Assembly: GCA_026706425.1 (NCBI GenBank)
Contig: JAPOYW010000358.1
Coordinates: 1-31,617, forward strand
DNA length: 31,617 nucleotides
From: Gammaproteobacteria bacterium
GTDB taxonomy: Bacteria; Pseudomonadota; Gammaproteobacteria; Pseudomonadales; Azotimanducaceae
Direction of reading: 5' to 3'
Under the pieces are notes generated by a model, which was not told where the DNA came from, did not search any database, and worked only from the letters and a program-made list of their open reading frames with translations. Shown here one piece after another: positions 1-7,525 of the stretch (positions are counted from its first letter, which is position 1; every line of letters starts with the position of its first letter). Made by a program: the position numbers and the translations under genes.

Positions 1-28
1 GCGGGCGCCTTCCCGGGCTATCCGCCAT
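1..28 (-). CDS. 5' end of an unidentified gene downstream of cysQ (partial)
   Basis: On the minus strand an ATG at 28-26 follows a strong ribosome binding site (GGAGGAA, seven bases upstream). The frame stays open to the window edge and encodes MADSPGRRP. It starts 42 bases after the cysQ stop, so the two genes probably share a transcript. In some gammaproteobacteria cysQ neighbours nudE, but nine residues do not allow an identification. Confidence 0.45.
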
Positions 29-69
29 GTCGCTTCCTCCAATCGCAAAAGCGGGCGAGTATGGGGCTC

Positions 70-867
70 TCACGGTACCGGGGGCAAGGAATCGTTCCAG
101 GCGTACGTAGGGTCTGCGACCGCCAGGAAGTCAGGATTCAGGAATGACTCCTTGTTGTAGCGCATCGGCGTGCCGTCCAACTGCGTGACGGCACCGCCCG
201 CCGCCGCCAACACCGCATGGGCCGCCGCGATGTCCCACTCCGATGTCGGTCCGAGCCGGGGATAGAGGTCGGCGGCGCCTTCCGCCAGCACGCACAGCTT
301 CAACGAACTGCCAAGATGGACGCGCTCGACGCGTGAGAAGTTGCCCTCAAGCGCTCGTAGATACCGATCGAGGCGTACCGTGCCGTGGCGGCGGCTGGCA
401 ACTACCGCAACGCCGTCGCCCCGCATGGCCCGCGTGTGCAACGGCGCCCTACCGAGTTCGTCGTGCCGCCACGCCTCGCGACGGGCGCGATCACCAAGAT
501 AGATCTTGCCTTGTGCCGGAACTCCAACGACGCCGAGAACCGGCTCCGCACGGTCGATCAGCGCGATATTGACGGTGAACTCCCCGTTGCGGTCGACGAA
601 CTCCTTGGTGCCATCGAGCGGATCCACCAGCCAGTAGCGCCGCCAACGCCGTCGTTCGTCGTATGGCGGCGGCTCGGACTCCTCCGAGACGATCGGGACA
701 TCGGGCGTGAGGGTTTGCAGGCCATCGACGATGACGCGGTGTGCGTGGCGGTCCGCCTCGGTCAGCGGCGAGTCGTCGGCCTTGGTCTCGACTTCGAAGG
801 CACTGCCATAGACTTCAAGGATGGCACTGCCCGCAGCCTCGACGATTTCGATTAGCGCACCGTCCAC
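70..867 (-). CDS. cysQ: 3'(2'),5'-bisphosphate nucleotidase CysQ
   Basis: This 265-residue protein belongs to the inositol monophosphatase superfamily. The CysQ group removes the 3'-phosphate from PAP, a by-product of sulfate assimilation, using metal ions in the cytoplasm. The sequence shows the family metal-binding signature DPLDGTKEF near residues 82-90, an upstream EESE motif, and the C-terminal SEWDIAAAHAVLAAAGG motif with its metal-binding Asp. The length is normal for CysQ. The start is GTG, with no Shine-Dalgarno sequence before it, and lies only 17 bases from the divergent hslR start. A TATACT hexamer six bases upstream suggests a leaderless transcript. The ATG of a further minus-strand gene follows the stop after about 40 bases. 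Assignment to CysQ rather than another inositol phosphatase subgroup rests on motif pattern and context. Confidence 0.93.
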   Translation of the reverse strand: MDGALIEIVEAAGSAILEVYGSAFEVETKADDSPLTEADRHAHRVIVDGLQTLTPDVPIVSEESEPPPYDERRRWRRYWLVDPLDGTKEFVDRNGEFTVNIALIDRAEPVLGVVGVPAQGKIYLGDRARREAWRHDELGRAPLHTRAMRGDGVAVVASRRHGTVRLDRYLRALEGNFSRVERVHLGSSLKLCVLAEGAADLYPRLGPTSEWDIAAAHAVLAAAGGAVTQLDGTPMRYNKESFLNPDFLAVADPTYAWNDSLPPVP

Positions 868-884
868 GCGGTTAGTATAGGGGC
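868..884. promoter_or_regulatory. 17-bp divergent start region between cysQ and hslR
   Basis: Only 17 bases separate the GTG of cysQ (minus) from the ATG of hslR (plus). On the minus strand TATACT (874-879), a five-of-six match to the -10 box, sits six bases before the cysQ GTG, which would start the transcript at or next to that codon. On the plus strand the overlapping TAGTAT is a weaker -10 match. No good -35 box is visible for either. This is inference from sequence alone. Confidence 0.35.
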
Positions 885-1286
885 ATGTCGACCGAGACCG
901 ATGACGTCCGCCATGTTCGCCTCGACAAGTGGCTCTGGGCCGCCCGCTTCTACAAGACCCGAAGCCTCGCCAAGACCGCCGTGGACGGCGGCAAGGTGCA
1001 TCTCAACGGTGCCCGTACGAAGCCTGCAAAGGAGGTCGTGCCAGGTGACCGGCTCACCGTGACACGCGGCGAGGTCGAACAAACGGTAACGGTCGTCGAT
1101 ATCGCCGAGCGCCGGGGCAGCGCAACCGTCGCAGCGACCCTCTACGAGGAAACGCCCGAATCCATCGACACCCGCGAGAGGTTGCGGTCGGAACGGCGCA
1201 TGCGGGCCGCCGGGCTCACCGTGCCCAAGTCGCGACCCAACAAGAAGCAGCGGCGGGCGTTGCGGGAGTTGAAGACGGGCGGTTGA
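885..1286 (+). CDS. hslR: Ribosome-associated heat shock protein Hsp15 (S4 domain)
   Basis: This 133-residue basic protein starts with an S4 RNA-binding domain (VRLDKWLWAARFYKTRSLA, about residues 11-29, then VHLNGARTKPAKEV and GDRLTV). It ends in a Lys/Arg-rich tail (residues 100-133), as in Hsp15/HslR. In E. coli Hsp15 binds free 50S subunits carrying a nascent chain and helps recycle them after heat stress. The length matches the family. It lies divergently from cysQ with a 17-base gap. In E. coli hslR is followed by hslO and pckA. Here pckA follows after one small gene, and hslO is absent from the interval. Confidence 0.94.
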   Translation: MSTETDDVRHVRLDKWLWAARFYKTRSLAKTAVDGGKVHLNGARTKPAKEVVPGDRLTVTRGEVEQTVTVVDIAERRGSATVAATLYEETPESIDTRERLRSERRMRAAGLTVPKSRPNKKQRRALRELKTGG

Positions 1287-1381
1287 CATCCTCCGTCTCC
1301 GGGCCACGCGGCTGTCCAAAAAGCCGACCTCATGGTCTAAGGTGTCGGCGACCTAACGTCAGTTCCAACAACAGGTGCACT

Positions 1382-1738
1382 ATGTCTGAAGCTATCGTCG
1401 AGATTCGTGACTACACCATTGAACCCGAGTGGTTCGATGCGTATAGAGCGTGGGCCGACACCCTAGCGGCGCCGTGGCTGCGAGCGAACCTCGATGTCAT
1501 CGACTTCTGGCTGGACTGCGGCATCGAAGCTGAAGTGAGAGGCTCCGCACCCGACGTCTCGGAAAACGGCCAGGCCAACGTTTGCTGGATTATCCGCTGG
1601 GCAAGCAAGGCTGATCGCGACGCGAGGTTCGGCAAGGTGATGGGCTCTGTCGAGTGGCGCAAGATCTGGGCCGAGCATCCCAACCCGAAAGCGTATCTGC
1701 AACAGAATGTACGCTTCATGCGCGCTGCGGCTTATTGA
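1382..1738 (+). CDS. NIPSNAP-like / dimeric alpha-beta barrel protein
   Basis: The protein has 118 residues. The start IVEIRDYTIEPEWFDAY resembles the N-terminal strand and helix of NIPSNAP-type dimeric alpha-beta barrel proteins. It continues with an aromatic-rich core (WIIRWASKADRDARFGKVM) and a short C-terminal strand. No catalytic residues can be assigned. The ATG at 1382 was chosen over the open frame from 1283 because the homologous-looking sequence begins there and AGGTG lies five bases upstream. The gene occupies the place between hslR and pckA where hslO is often found. The role is unknown. Related proteins are small cytoplasmic proteins, some binding haem or small molecules. Confidence 0.8.
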   Translation: MSEAIVEIRDYTIEPEWFDAYRAWADTLAAPWLRANLDVIDFWLDCGIEAEVRGSAPDVSENGQANVCWIIRWASKADRDARFGKVMGSVEWRKIWAEHPNPKAYLQQNVRFMRAAAY

Positions 1739-1830
1739 CACAATCATCTGCCGACCATCCGAAGTCGCGTGGATCGGCGCAGTCGCGAGACCGGTGGTGT
1801 AGAATCCCCCGATCCAACCGGGCGACGGCC

Positions 1831-3393
1831 ATGGCGCTCAATTTCGACACCTCGCGGGACTCCCGCAGCTACTACGAACTGTCCAACACCGCGCTCGCGG
1901 AACTAGCCGTCCTGCGCGGCGAGGGTCGCCTCGCGGCGAACGGTGCGCTAGCGGTCGAGACCGGTGAACGCACCGGCCGTTCGCCCAAGGACCGCTTCAT
2001 CGTCTCCGAACCGGGCAGCGAAGATCTGATCGACTGGGGTCCCATCAACCTGCCCGTCGAGGCACGTGTGTTCGACGCACTCTGGCGTCGCGTTCAAGGC
2101 CACCTCGACGAACGGGACACGTTCGTGTCGGCGGTACACGTCGGTGCGGGTTCCGTGCACTACCTGCCGGTCACCGTCACCACCGAGTACGCCTGGCACG
2201 CGCTATTCGCCAAGGCCTTGTTCATCACGCCGGAGGTCTTCAATCCCGCGGGCAAGGCGACCTGGGAAGTTGTGAGCGCGCCGGAGCTCATCTGCGACCC
2301 CAAGCGCGACGGGACCGCATCCGATGCCACGGTGATGATCGACTTCGCCGGGCGCCGGGTGCTGCTTGCCGGACTCCGCTACGCCGGGGAAATGAAGAAG
2401 GCGATGTTCGGCGTGCAGAACTTCCTGCTCCCGGAACGCGACGTGCTGCCCATGCACTGCGCCGCCAACGCGGGCTCGGCCGGCGACGTGACGCTGTTCT
2501 TCGGGCTCTCCGGGACGGGCAAAACCACCCTGTCCGCGGACCCTGACCGGTTGCTGATCGGCGACGACGAACACGGCTGGGGCGAAGGCGTCGTGTTCAA
2601 CCTCGAAGGCGGCTGCTACGCCAAGTGCATCGATCTCTCGCGCGACCAGGAGCCCGTCATCTACGACGCCATTCGGTTCGGTGCCATCATCGAAAACGTC
2701 GTTCTGGACCCCGCGACCCGAGAACCCGACTACACGGATTCGTCGCTCACCGAGAACACCCGGGCGTGCTATCCCCGGGCGAACATCGCCGCCAAGGTGC
2801 CCGACAACCAAGGCGGCGAACCCAACGCCGTGGTCTTCCTGACCTGCGACCTCAGCGGCGTCCTGCCTCCTGTTTCGATGCTGTCCAAGGAGGCCGCCGC
2901 CTACCACTTCCTTTCCGGCTACACGGCAACCGTCGGCTCCACGGTGGCGGGTTCCGCCGAGGCGTATTCGGCGACTTTTTCGACGTGCTTCGGGGCGGCG
3001 TTCTTTCCCCGGCCGGCGCGGGTCTATGCAGACCTCCTCATGAAGCGCGTCGAGAGTTTCGCCTCGGAGGTGTACCTGGTGAATACCGGCTGGACCGGCG
3101 GCGGCTACGGGGTCGGCAGCCGATTCGACATCCGCACCACCCGCAGCATCGTCCGTGCCATCCAGTCCGGCAGCCTCAAGGGTGCGCCGAGACGCCATAT
3201 CCGGAGCCTGAACCTCGACGTCCCGCTCAACGCACCGGGCGTCGACCCGGCCCTGCTCGATCCGCGCAATACCTGGAGCGATCCCAACGCCTACGATCAC
3301 GCCCAAGCCGCATTGACAGCCAAGTTCGCCGCCAACTTCGCCCAGTTCGATGTCGACCCCGGCATCATCGCCGCAGGACCGCGCGCGACCTAG
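1831..3393 (+). CDS. pckA: Phosphoenolpyruvate carboxykinase (ATP)
   Basis: The 520-residue protein converts oxaloacetate and ATP to phosphoenolpyruvate, CO2 and ADP, the first committed step of gluconeogenesis. Visible family motifs are TGRSPKDRF near the N-terminus, the kinase-1a loop GLSGTGKTTLS (P-loop, about residues 228-238), the metal-binding LIGDDEHGW, and EGGCYAKCIDL. The length and P-loop form fit the ATP-dependent bacterial enzyme rather than the GTP type. The start at 1831 gives the usual N-terminus, although the frame is open further upstream. A TAGAAT hexamer at 1800-1805 is a possible -10 box giving a short leader. gshA begins seven bases after the stop, so the two genes are probably co-transcribed. 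Confidence 0.97.
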   Translation: MALNFDTSRDSRSYYELSNTALAELAVLRGEGRLAANGALAVETGERTGRSPKDRFIVSEPGSEDLIDWGPINLPVEARVFDALWRRVQGHLDERDTFVSAVHVGAGSVHYLPVTVTTEYAWHALFAKALFITPEVFNPAGKATWEVVSAPELICDPKRDGTASDATVMIDFAGRRVLLAGLRYAGEMKKAMFGVQNFLLPERDVLPMHCAANAGSAGDVTLFFGLSGTGKTTLSADPDRLLIGDDEHGWGEGVVFNLEGGCYAKCIDLSRDQEPVIYDAIRFGAIIENVVLDPATREPDYTDSSLTENTRACYPRANIAAKVPDNQGGEPNAVVFLTCDLSGVLPPVSMLSKEAAAYHFLSGYTATVGSTVAGSAEAYSATFSTCFGAAFFPRPARVYADLLMKRVESFASEVYLVNTGWTGGGYGVGSRFDIRTTRSIVRAIQSGSLKGAPRRHIRSLNLDVPLNAPGVDPALLDPRNTWSDPNAYDHAQAALTAKFAANFAQFDVDPGIIAAGPRAT

Positions 3394-3400
3394 CAGTATC

Positions 3401-4978
3401 ATGCCTGAACTCACGGAATCGTCGCTGGCGGCGATCCGCGGTCGCGCCGAACTCGGCGCACTGCGGCGCGGCATCGAAAAGGAAAGCCTCAGGGTGACGC
3501 CCGCTGGCATCCTGGCCAGAAGCCGGCATCCCGTCGAACTGGGATCGGCCCTGACGCATCCGCACATCACCATGGACTTCAGCGAAGCCCAGCTGGAACT
3601 TATCACCGGCGTGCATCCCAGCGCCGAGGCGGCCCTCGACGAGCTGGCCGACGTGCACCGCTTCGTCTACTCCAACGTGGGCGACGAGTTGCTTTGGGCG
3701 ACCAGCATGCCGTGCATGATCGGTCGCGACGACAACATCCCCATCGCCCAGTTCGGAACGTCCAACGCCGGCAAGTCGCAGACGGTCTACCGCAACGGCC
3801 TGAGCCATCGCTACGGCCGCCTGATGCAGACGATCAGCGGCATCCACTACAACTTCTCGGTGCCCGAGACGCTATGGCCCGCCATCGCCGCGAGCCGGCA
3901 CCAAGCACCGGACCGCGACTTCGTGACCCGCGCCTACTTCGGGATGATCCGCAACTTCCGGCGCTACTCCTGGCTTCTGGTCTATCTCTTCGGTGCCTCG
4001 CCGGCAGTGTGCAAGTCGTTCATCCGCAACGCCGACTCGGGCCTGGCCCAGTTCGACGAAGGCTCGCTCTACCTCCCCCACGCCACCTCGCTCAGGATGG
4101 GGCGCCTCGGTTACCAAAGCGATGCGCAGTCGTCCCTGCACATCTCCTACAACAGCCTCGCCGAGTACGCCGGCACGATGTTCGGCGCGCTGACGGAACC
4201 CTACCCGCCCTACGAGGCCGTCGGCGTCGAGGTGGGCGGAGGCTACCGACAGCTCTCGACGACGCTGCTGCAAATCGAGAACGAGTTCTACGGGGCCATC
4301 CGGCCGAAGCGACGGACGCGGTCTGGCGAGCGGCCACTCGAGGCGCTCTACGGGCGCGGGGTGGAGTACGTCGAGGTCCGGTGCCTCGACCTAAATCCTT
4401 TCCTGAGCCTCGGCATCGACGCCGACATCTGCCGATTCCTGGACGTCTTCCTGCTCTTTTGCCTACTCGTGGACAGCCCCCCGGACAGCCGTGCCGAATC
4501 CGAGAGCATGGTGAACAACCAGCTCGTCGTGGTCGAACGAGGTAGAGAACCCGGACTCGAACTGACCGACGGCGGCGTCGGCGTTCCCCTGGTCGCCTGG
4601 GCCGGGCGATTGCTGGACCAGTGCGTTCGGGTCGCCCACGAAGTCGACGCCGCAACCGGTGTTGCGAACCATGTCGAGGCGGTCGAACTGCAACGACGCA
4701 AGGTCGACGAACCCGAGTTGACGCCATCGGCGCGGGTGTTGAACGCCCTGCGGCAGCAACGCGTCCCGTTCTTCCGCTTCGCCATGAACCAATCCGCGGC
4801 GCACCGGGGCCACTTCGAGGAACGCCCCTTGAGTCCCGAACGGCACAAGGAACTCACCGCGATGAGCGAAGAATCCCTGGCAGCCCAGGCTCGGATGGAG
4901 GCCAGCGACCGGGAAACCTTCGAGGCGTATCTCAAGCGGTTCCTTGAACTGGACATTCCGCGTCCGGTGACGCGTTGA
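3401..4978 (+). CDS. gshA: Glutamate-cysteine ligase (gammaproteobacterial type)
   Basis: This 525-residue enzyme joins L-glutamate and L-cysteine using ATP, the first and rate-limiting step of glutathione synthesis. Type-1 GshA features are visible: GIEKESLRV near residues 28-36, TMDFSEAQLELIT near 59-71, and a YGRLMQTISGIHYNFS segment near 142-157. The C-terminal region contains YVEVRCLDLNPF (about residues 324-335), and the overall length is close to E. coli GshA. The start at 3401 lies seven bases after pckA. The gene overlaps acpH at its 3' end, so pckA, gshA and acpH look like one transcription unit. A glutathione transferase gene is also present in the window (27791-28402). Confidence 0.96.
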   Translation: MPELTESSLAAIRGRAELGALRRGIEKESLRVTPAGILARSRHPVELGSALTHPHITMDFSEAQLELITGVHPSAEAALDELADVHRFVYSNVGDELLWATSMPCMIGRDDNIPIAQFGTSNAGKSQTVYRNGLSHRYGRLMQTISGIHYNFSVPETLWPAIAASRHQAPDRDFVTRAYFGMIRNFRRYSWLLVYLFGASPAVCKSFIRNADSGLAQFDEGSLYLPHATSLRMGRLGYQSDAQSSLHISYNSLAEYAGTMFGALTEPYPPYEAVGVEVGGGYRQLSTTLLQIENEFYGAIRPKRRTRSGERPLEALYGRGVEYVEVRCLDLNPFLSLGIDADICRFLDVFLLFCLLVDSPPDSRAESESMVNNQLVVVERGREPGLELTDGGVGVPLVAWAGRLLDQCVRVAHEVDAATGVANHVEAVELQRRKVDEPELTPSARVLNALRQQRVPFFRFAMNQSAAHRGHFEERPLSPERHKELTAMSEESLAAQARMEASDRETFEAYLKRFLELDIPRPVTR

Positions 4979-5583
4979 ATTTCCTTGCCCACTGCGTGCT
5001 CGCCCATCCGGGCGACGGCTTCCTGGCCGGCGGCATTCTCGGCGACTTCGTCAAGGGCAACATCCCCGAATCCCTGCCCGTGGAACTGCGCGCGGGCGTT
5101 CGGCTGCATCGGCGCATCGACTCGTTCTCGAACCGGCTTCCGGCCATGAAGGAGAGTGCCCGCCGGTTTCCGCCGCCGCTGCGCCGGGTGGCACCGGTGC
5201 TGCTCGACATCGTGGCGGACCACTGCCTCGCCCTGTCCTGGCATCGCCACGGCGTCGATGACCTACGGAACTTCACGGCCCGGGTCTACGCCGCGTTGGG
5301 ACGCTACCGCGACTGGGTTCCCGCCCGGGGAAGCGAGTTCGTGCGGCGGATGATCGAGACCGATCTCTTGGCACGCTATACCGAGGCGGCTGTCATCCGC
5401 CGCGCCATGGAACATGTCCTGGGCCGGCTCGAACTCCGGCATCTCGGAGGTGGGCTTGCCGAGGTGCTCGACGACTCGCTAGCGGCGCTCGCGGACGACT
5501 TCGATGTCTACTACCCGCAGCTTGACGCGTTCGCCCAGGCGGAACGGCCAATGGCCGTGAATTGGGCGCAGTCGACTACCTGA
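4975..5583 (+). CDS. acpH: Acyl carrier protein phosphodiesterase
   Basis: This 202-residue protein resembles AcpH (DUF479), which cleaves 4'-phosphopantetheine from holo-ACP. The N-terminus (M/L)NFLAHCVLAHPGDGFLAG, followed by GDFVKGN, matches the typical AcpH start NFLAH and the conserved Asp. Conserved histidines follow in LHRRIDSF and VADHCLAL. The initiator appears to be TTG at 4975, overlapping the gshA stop (TTGA), because family similarity begins exactly there and no ATG or GTG fits. The 3' end overlaps the convergent M48 protease gene by eight bases, leaving no room for a terminator between the two. Confidence 0.88.
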   Translation: MNFLAHCVLAHPGDGFLAGGILGDFVKGNIPESLPVELRAGVRLHRRIDSFSNRLPAMKESARRFPPPLRRVAPVLLDIVADHCLALSWHRHGVDDLRNFTARVYAALGRYRDWVPARGSEFVRRMIETDLLARYTEAAVIRRAMEHVLGRLELRHLGGGLAEVLDDSLAALADDFDVYYPQLDAFAQAERPMAVNWAQSTT

Positions 5584-6988
5584 CGACCTTGATGAAGTCC
5601 CCAGCCCGCGGTTCGCCGTTGGGGTGGTCTCCGTTCAGGAGACGCAGCGTCTCCTCCGGGAATCTGCTGATCGGGGAGTTGTGTGCCAGCTGGGCGTAGG
5701 TCTGCCCCGGCTTCGCGACGATGACCTCGATGCGCTGGCTGTTGGCGATCTTCAAGTCGTCCTGGGTCATCGGGCGCAGCGCCTCCATCGTCGCGCGAAA
5801 CTCCTGCCGGAATGTCGCCGGGTCGCCTTTCGGCCCGCACTCGCCCTTGAAGAAGAAGACGTCGTCGCGGTGATAGAGCACGCCGATGAGACCCAACTCC
5901 AGGTTCGAGGCACTGGTGTCCACCTCGCCGATATAGGCTTCGTTGCCGTTTATATTCACTTCGGCGCCACTGGTGACGTCGTCCCGTTTCAGGACGTCGG
6001 CGACATACTTGGCCGGCGACTTGCGCTTGACGGGTTGGTGGCGCATGACGCTGATCGTGGCGACGCCGGCGCCGCCCGGCGCGACGCCGCTGACCCGGGA
6101 GGACGAGTACCCCACCTGCCATTTGTCGGGGAACTCGATCACCACGCGTAGCGCGCTGTGGTAGTAGGTGCTGTCCCGAACCAGGCCCCGCGCCGCCTCG
6201 TCTCCGTAGACCAGACCGTTCATGAGACTCCAGAAATCGCCGACGGGCTCGACCAGTTCATCGGGCAGGAACTGTCGCGAATAGGTCACGGCATCGTGCA
6301 GGCGCTTGTCCTGCTTGGGATGCGAGGCGAACAGGCCGTGGTAGCCCGTCGACCTGCCCGCGACTTGACGATCAAAGAGATGCTGATCCATGAGGACATG
6401 CAGCATGTCCATTACCGCCGCCGGATTGTAGCCGGCCTTGGCCATGTACTCGGCACCGAGGCGGTCGGCCTCCAGTTCCATTTCGCGACCGTAGCCGGAT
6501 CTCACGACCGACGTCAGACTATGGGACAACTGGTTCAATTCACCACGGCCCGTGGCTATGGCCGACACGATACCGACGGATTTGCCGAACAAGTCGGTGA
6601 GCCGCCGCTTGCGGATGTGTCGCGCGGTGATGTGGGCGATTTCGTGGCCGATTACCGATGCCAACTCGTCTTCCGAACGGACGTACGCAATCAATCCCCG
6701 GGAAACGAAGATGTGGCTCTCCGGCATCGCCATGGCGTTGAGGATGGCGCCGTCGAGCACGTAGAAGTGGTATTTCCTGCCCCGGTCCGGGCTATGCGCC
6801 AGCAGTCGCTCGCCGATTTCCGTGACGTAACGCTGCCAGCGTTCGTCGTCGTAGAGGCCGCCGTTCTCCTCCAGTTCCTTGACCATCTTCGAGCCGGGAC
6901 TGGCGAGCGCGCCAAACGCGGCGAGGGCAACCGCGGTCGCGCCAGCCACGGACAGGAGCGAATTCAACGGGTTGCGGACTCGTTTCAT
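5576..6988 (-). CDS. M48 family zinc metalloprotease, exported
   Basis: The 470-residue protein begins with a signal sequence (MKRVRNPLNSLLSVAGATAV, then a further hydrophobic stretch to ALAS). The peptidase domain carries the zinc motif HEIAH (H115, E116, H119) and the third-ligand motif MELEADRLG (E173, D175). A C-terminal region with PGQTYAQLAHNS and a final GDFIKVV resembles the LysM-like tail of BepA/YfgC-type periplasmic M48 proteases, which help outer-membrane protein quality control. The start at 6988 is supported by GAGGAG eight bases upstream and by the signal peptide; the 31 extra codons upstream look non-coding. It lies downstream of rpmE on the same strand, after a 235-base gap containing hairpins. 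The substrate is unknown. Confidence 0.92.
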   Translation of the reverse strand: MKRVRNPLNSLLSVAGATAVALAAFGALASPGSKMVKELEENGGLYDDERWQRYVTEIGERLLAHSPDRGRKYHFYVLDGAILNAMAMPESHIFVSRGLIAYVRSEDELASVIGHEIAHITARHIRKRRLTDLFGKSVGIVSAIATGRGELNQLSHSLTSVVRSGYGREMELEADRLGAEYMAKAGYNPAAVMDMLHVLMDQHLFDRQVAGRSTGYHGLFASHPKQDKRLHDAVTYSRQFLPDELVEPVGDFWSLMNGLVYGDEAARGLVRDSTYYHSALRVVIEFPDKWQVGYSSSRVSGVAPGGAGVATISVMRHQPVKRKSPAKYVADVLKRDDVTSGAEVNINGNEAYIGEVDTSASNLELGLIGVLYHRDDVFFFKGECGPKGDPATFRQEFRATMEALRPMTQDDLKIANSQRIEVIVAKPGQTYAQLAHNSPISRFPEETLRLLNGDHPNGEPRAGDFIKVVR

Positions 6989-7223
6989 GGGGGCTCTCCT
7001 CGTTCCTTCGCCACCCGCGCCCTTCCGGCGCCGCGTTTGCCCAAACGCCCCGAGGCGACGGGCGGGTCCCGTCGTTCCCAACGGGCCGCCGCTCGCACGG
7101 CAGGTCCGACCGCCGCCTTAGGCGGAGATTACCACTGATTTGATCACGCCAACGGCCACAAGTTCGGGACCGCCGGTCGTGATAGGGCGTCTCGGATCTG
7201 GCCGGATCCGGCCAGGCAGGCGG
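6989..7223 (-). promoter_or_regulatory. Hairpin-rich leader between rpmE and the M48 protease gene
   Basis: This 235-base gap holds no convincing gene. It contains two neighbouring perfect inverted repeats upstream of the protease gene: GCGTTTG-CC-CAAACGC at 7033-7048, and CGACGGG-five bases-CCCGTCG at 7056-7074. A smaller one, CCGCC-TTA-GGCGG, lies at 7113-7125. Read on the minus strand these would fold in the 5' leader of the protease mRNA. They may be attenuator or stability elements. No riboswitch class was recognised. Confidence 0.4.
7198..7215 (-). terminator. Perfect 18-bp palindrome just after rpmE
   Basis: CTGGCCGGATCCGGCCAG is a perfect palindrome beginning eight bases after the rpmE stop codon on the minus strand. 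Position and GC content suggest a transcript-end hairpin. No T-run follows, so it may stabilise the rpmE mRNA end rather than act as a classical terminator. Confidence 0.4.
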
Positions 7224-7442
7224 TCAGTTCGCGGTCAAGGACCCGTCGCCGAACCTGCGCCGGAACCGTTCCACGCGCCCGCCGGTGTCGACGATCTTCT
7301 GCTTGCCGGTGTAGAACGGGTGGCAGGCCGAGCAGACCTCGAGGTGGATGTCCCGGTTCAAGGTCGAACGCGTCTTTATCACGTTGCCGCAACTGCACGT
7401 CGCCGTGATTTCGCCGTATGCCGGGTGTATGTCGGGCTTCAT
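7224..7442 (-). CDS. rpmE: 50S ribosomal protein L31 (zinc-binding form)
   Basis: The 72-residue protein matches L31: MKPDIHPAY at the start, the zinc ligands C16, C18, C37 and C40 (CSCGN and CSACHPFYTGKQK), and a basic C-terminal half (VERFRRRFG). All four cysteines are present, so this is the C+ (zinc-containing) paralogue. It lies in the bL31 bridge position of the 70S ribosome, between subunits. The gene is on the minus strand, 83 bases after the second repeat-protein gene, with its own likely promoter, and is followed by an 18-bp palindrome. Confidence 0.97.
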   Translation of the reverse strand: MKPDIHPAYGEITATCSCGNVIKTRSTLNRDIHLEVCSACHPFYTGKQKIVDTGGRVERFRRRFGDGSLTAN

Positions 7443-7478
7443 CGCGTTGCCGTGTCGGTCCCGTTCGAGAGCGCGCGC

Positions 7479-7507
7479 AGTCTATTCGCCGCGGCGGGGG
7501 AATACAA
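7479..7507 (-). promoter_or_regulatory. Candidate sigma-70 promoter for rpmE
   Basis: On the minus strand TTGTAT (7502-7507) and TAGACT (7479-7484) are spaced by exactly 17 bases. Transcription would start near 7472, giving a leader of about 30 bases before the rpmE ATG. The match to consensus is moderate. Confidence 0.35.
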
Positions 7508-7525
7508 CAACCAAACAACCATCGC

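Noticed and set aside
1735..1740. TTGACA as a -35 box for pckA
   Set aside because: No -10 box lies at a suitable distance, and the hexamer overlaps the end of the preceding gene.
2203..3606. Long open frame (467 codons) antisense to pckA
   Set aside because: It is an effect of GC-rich codon use on the opposite strand. The composition is unlike a real protein and pckA is certain.
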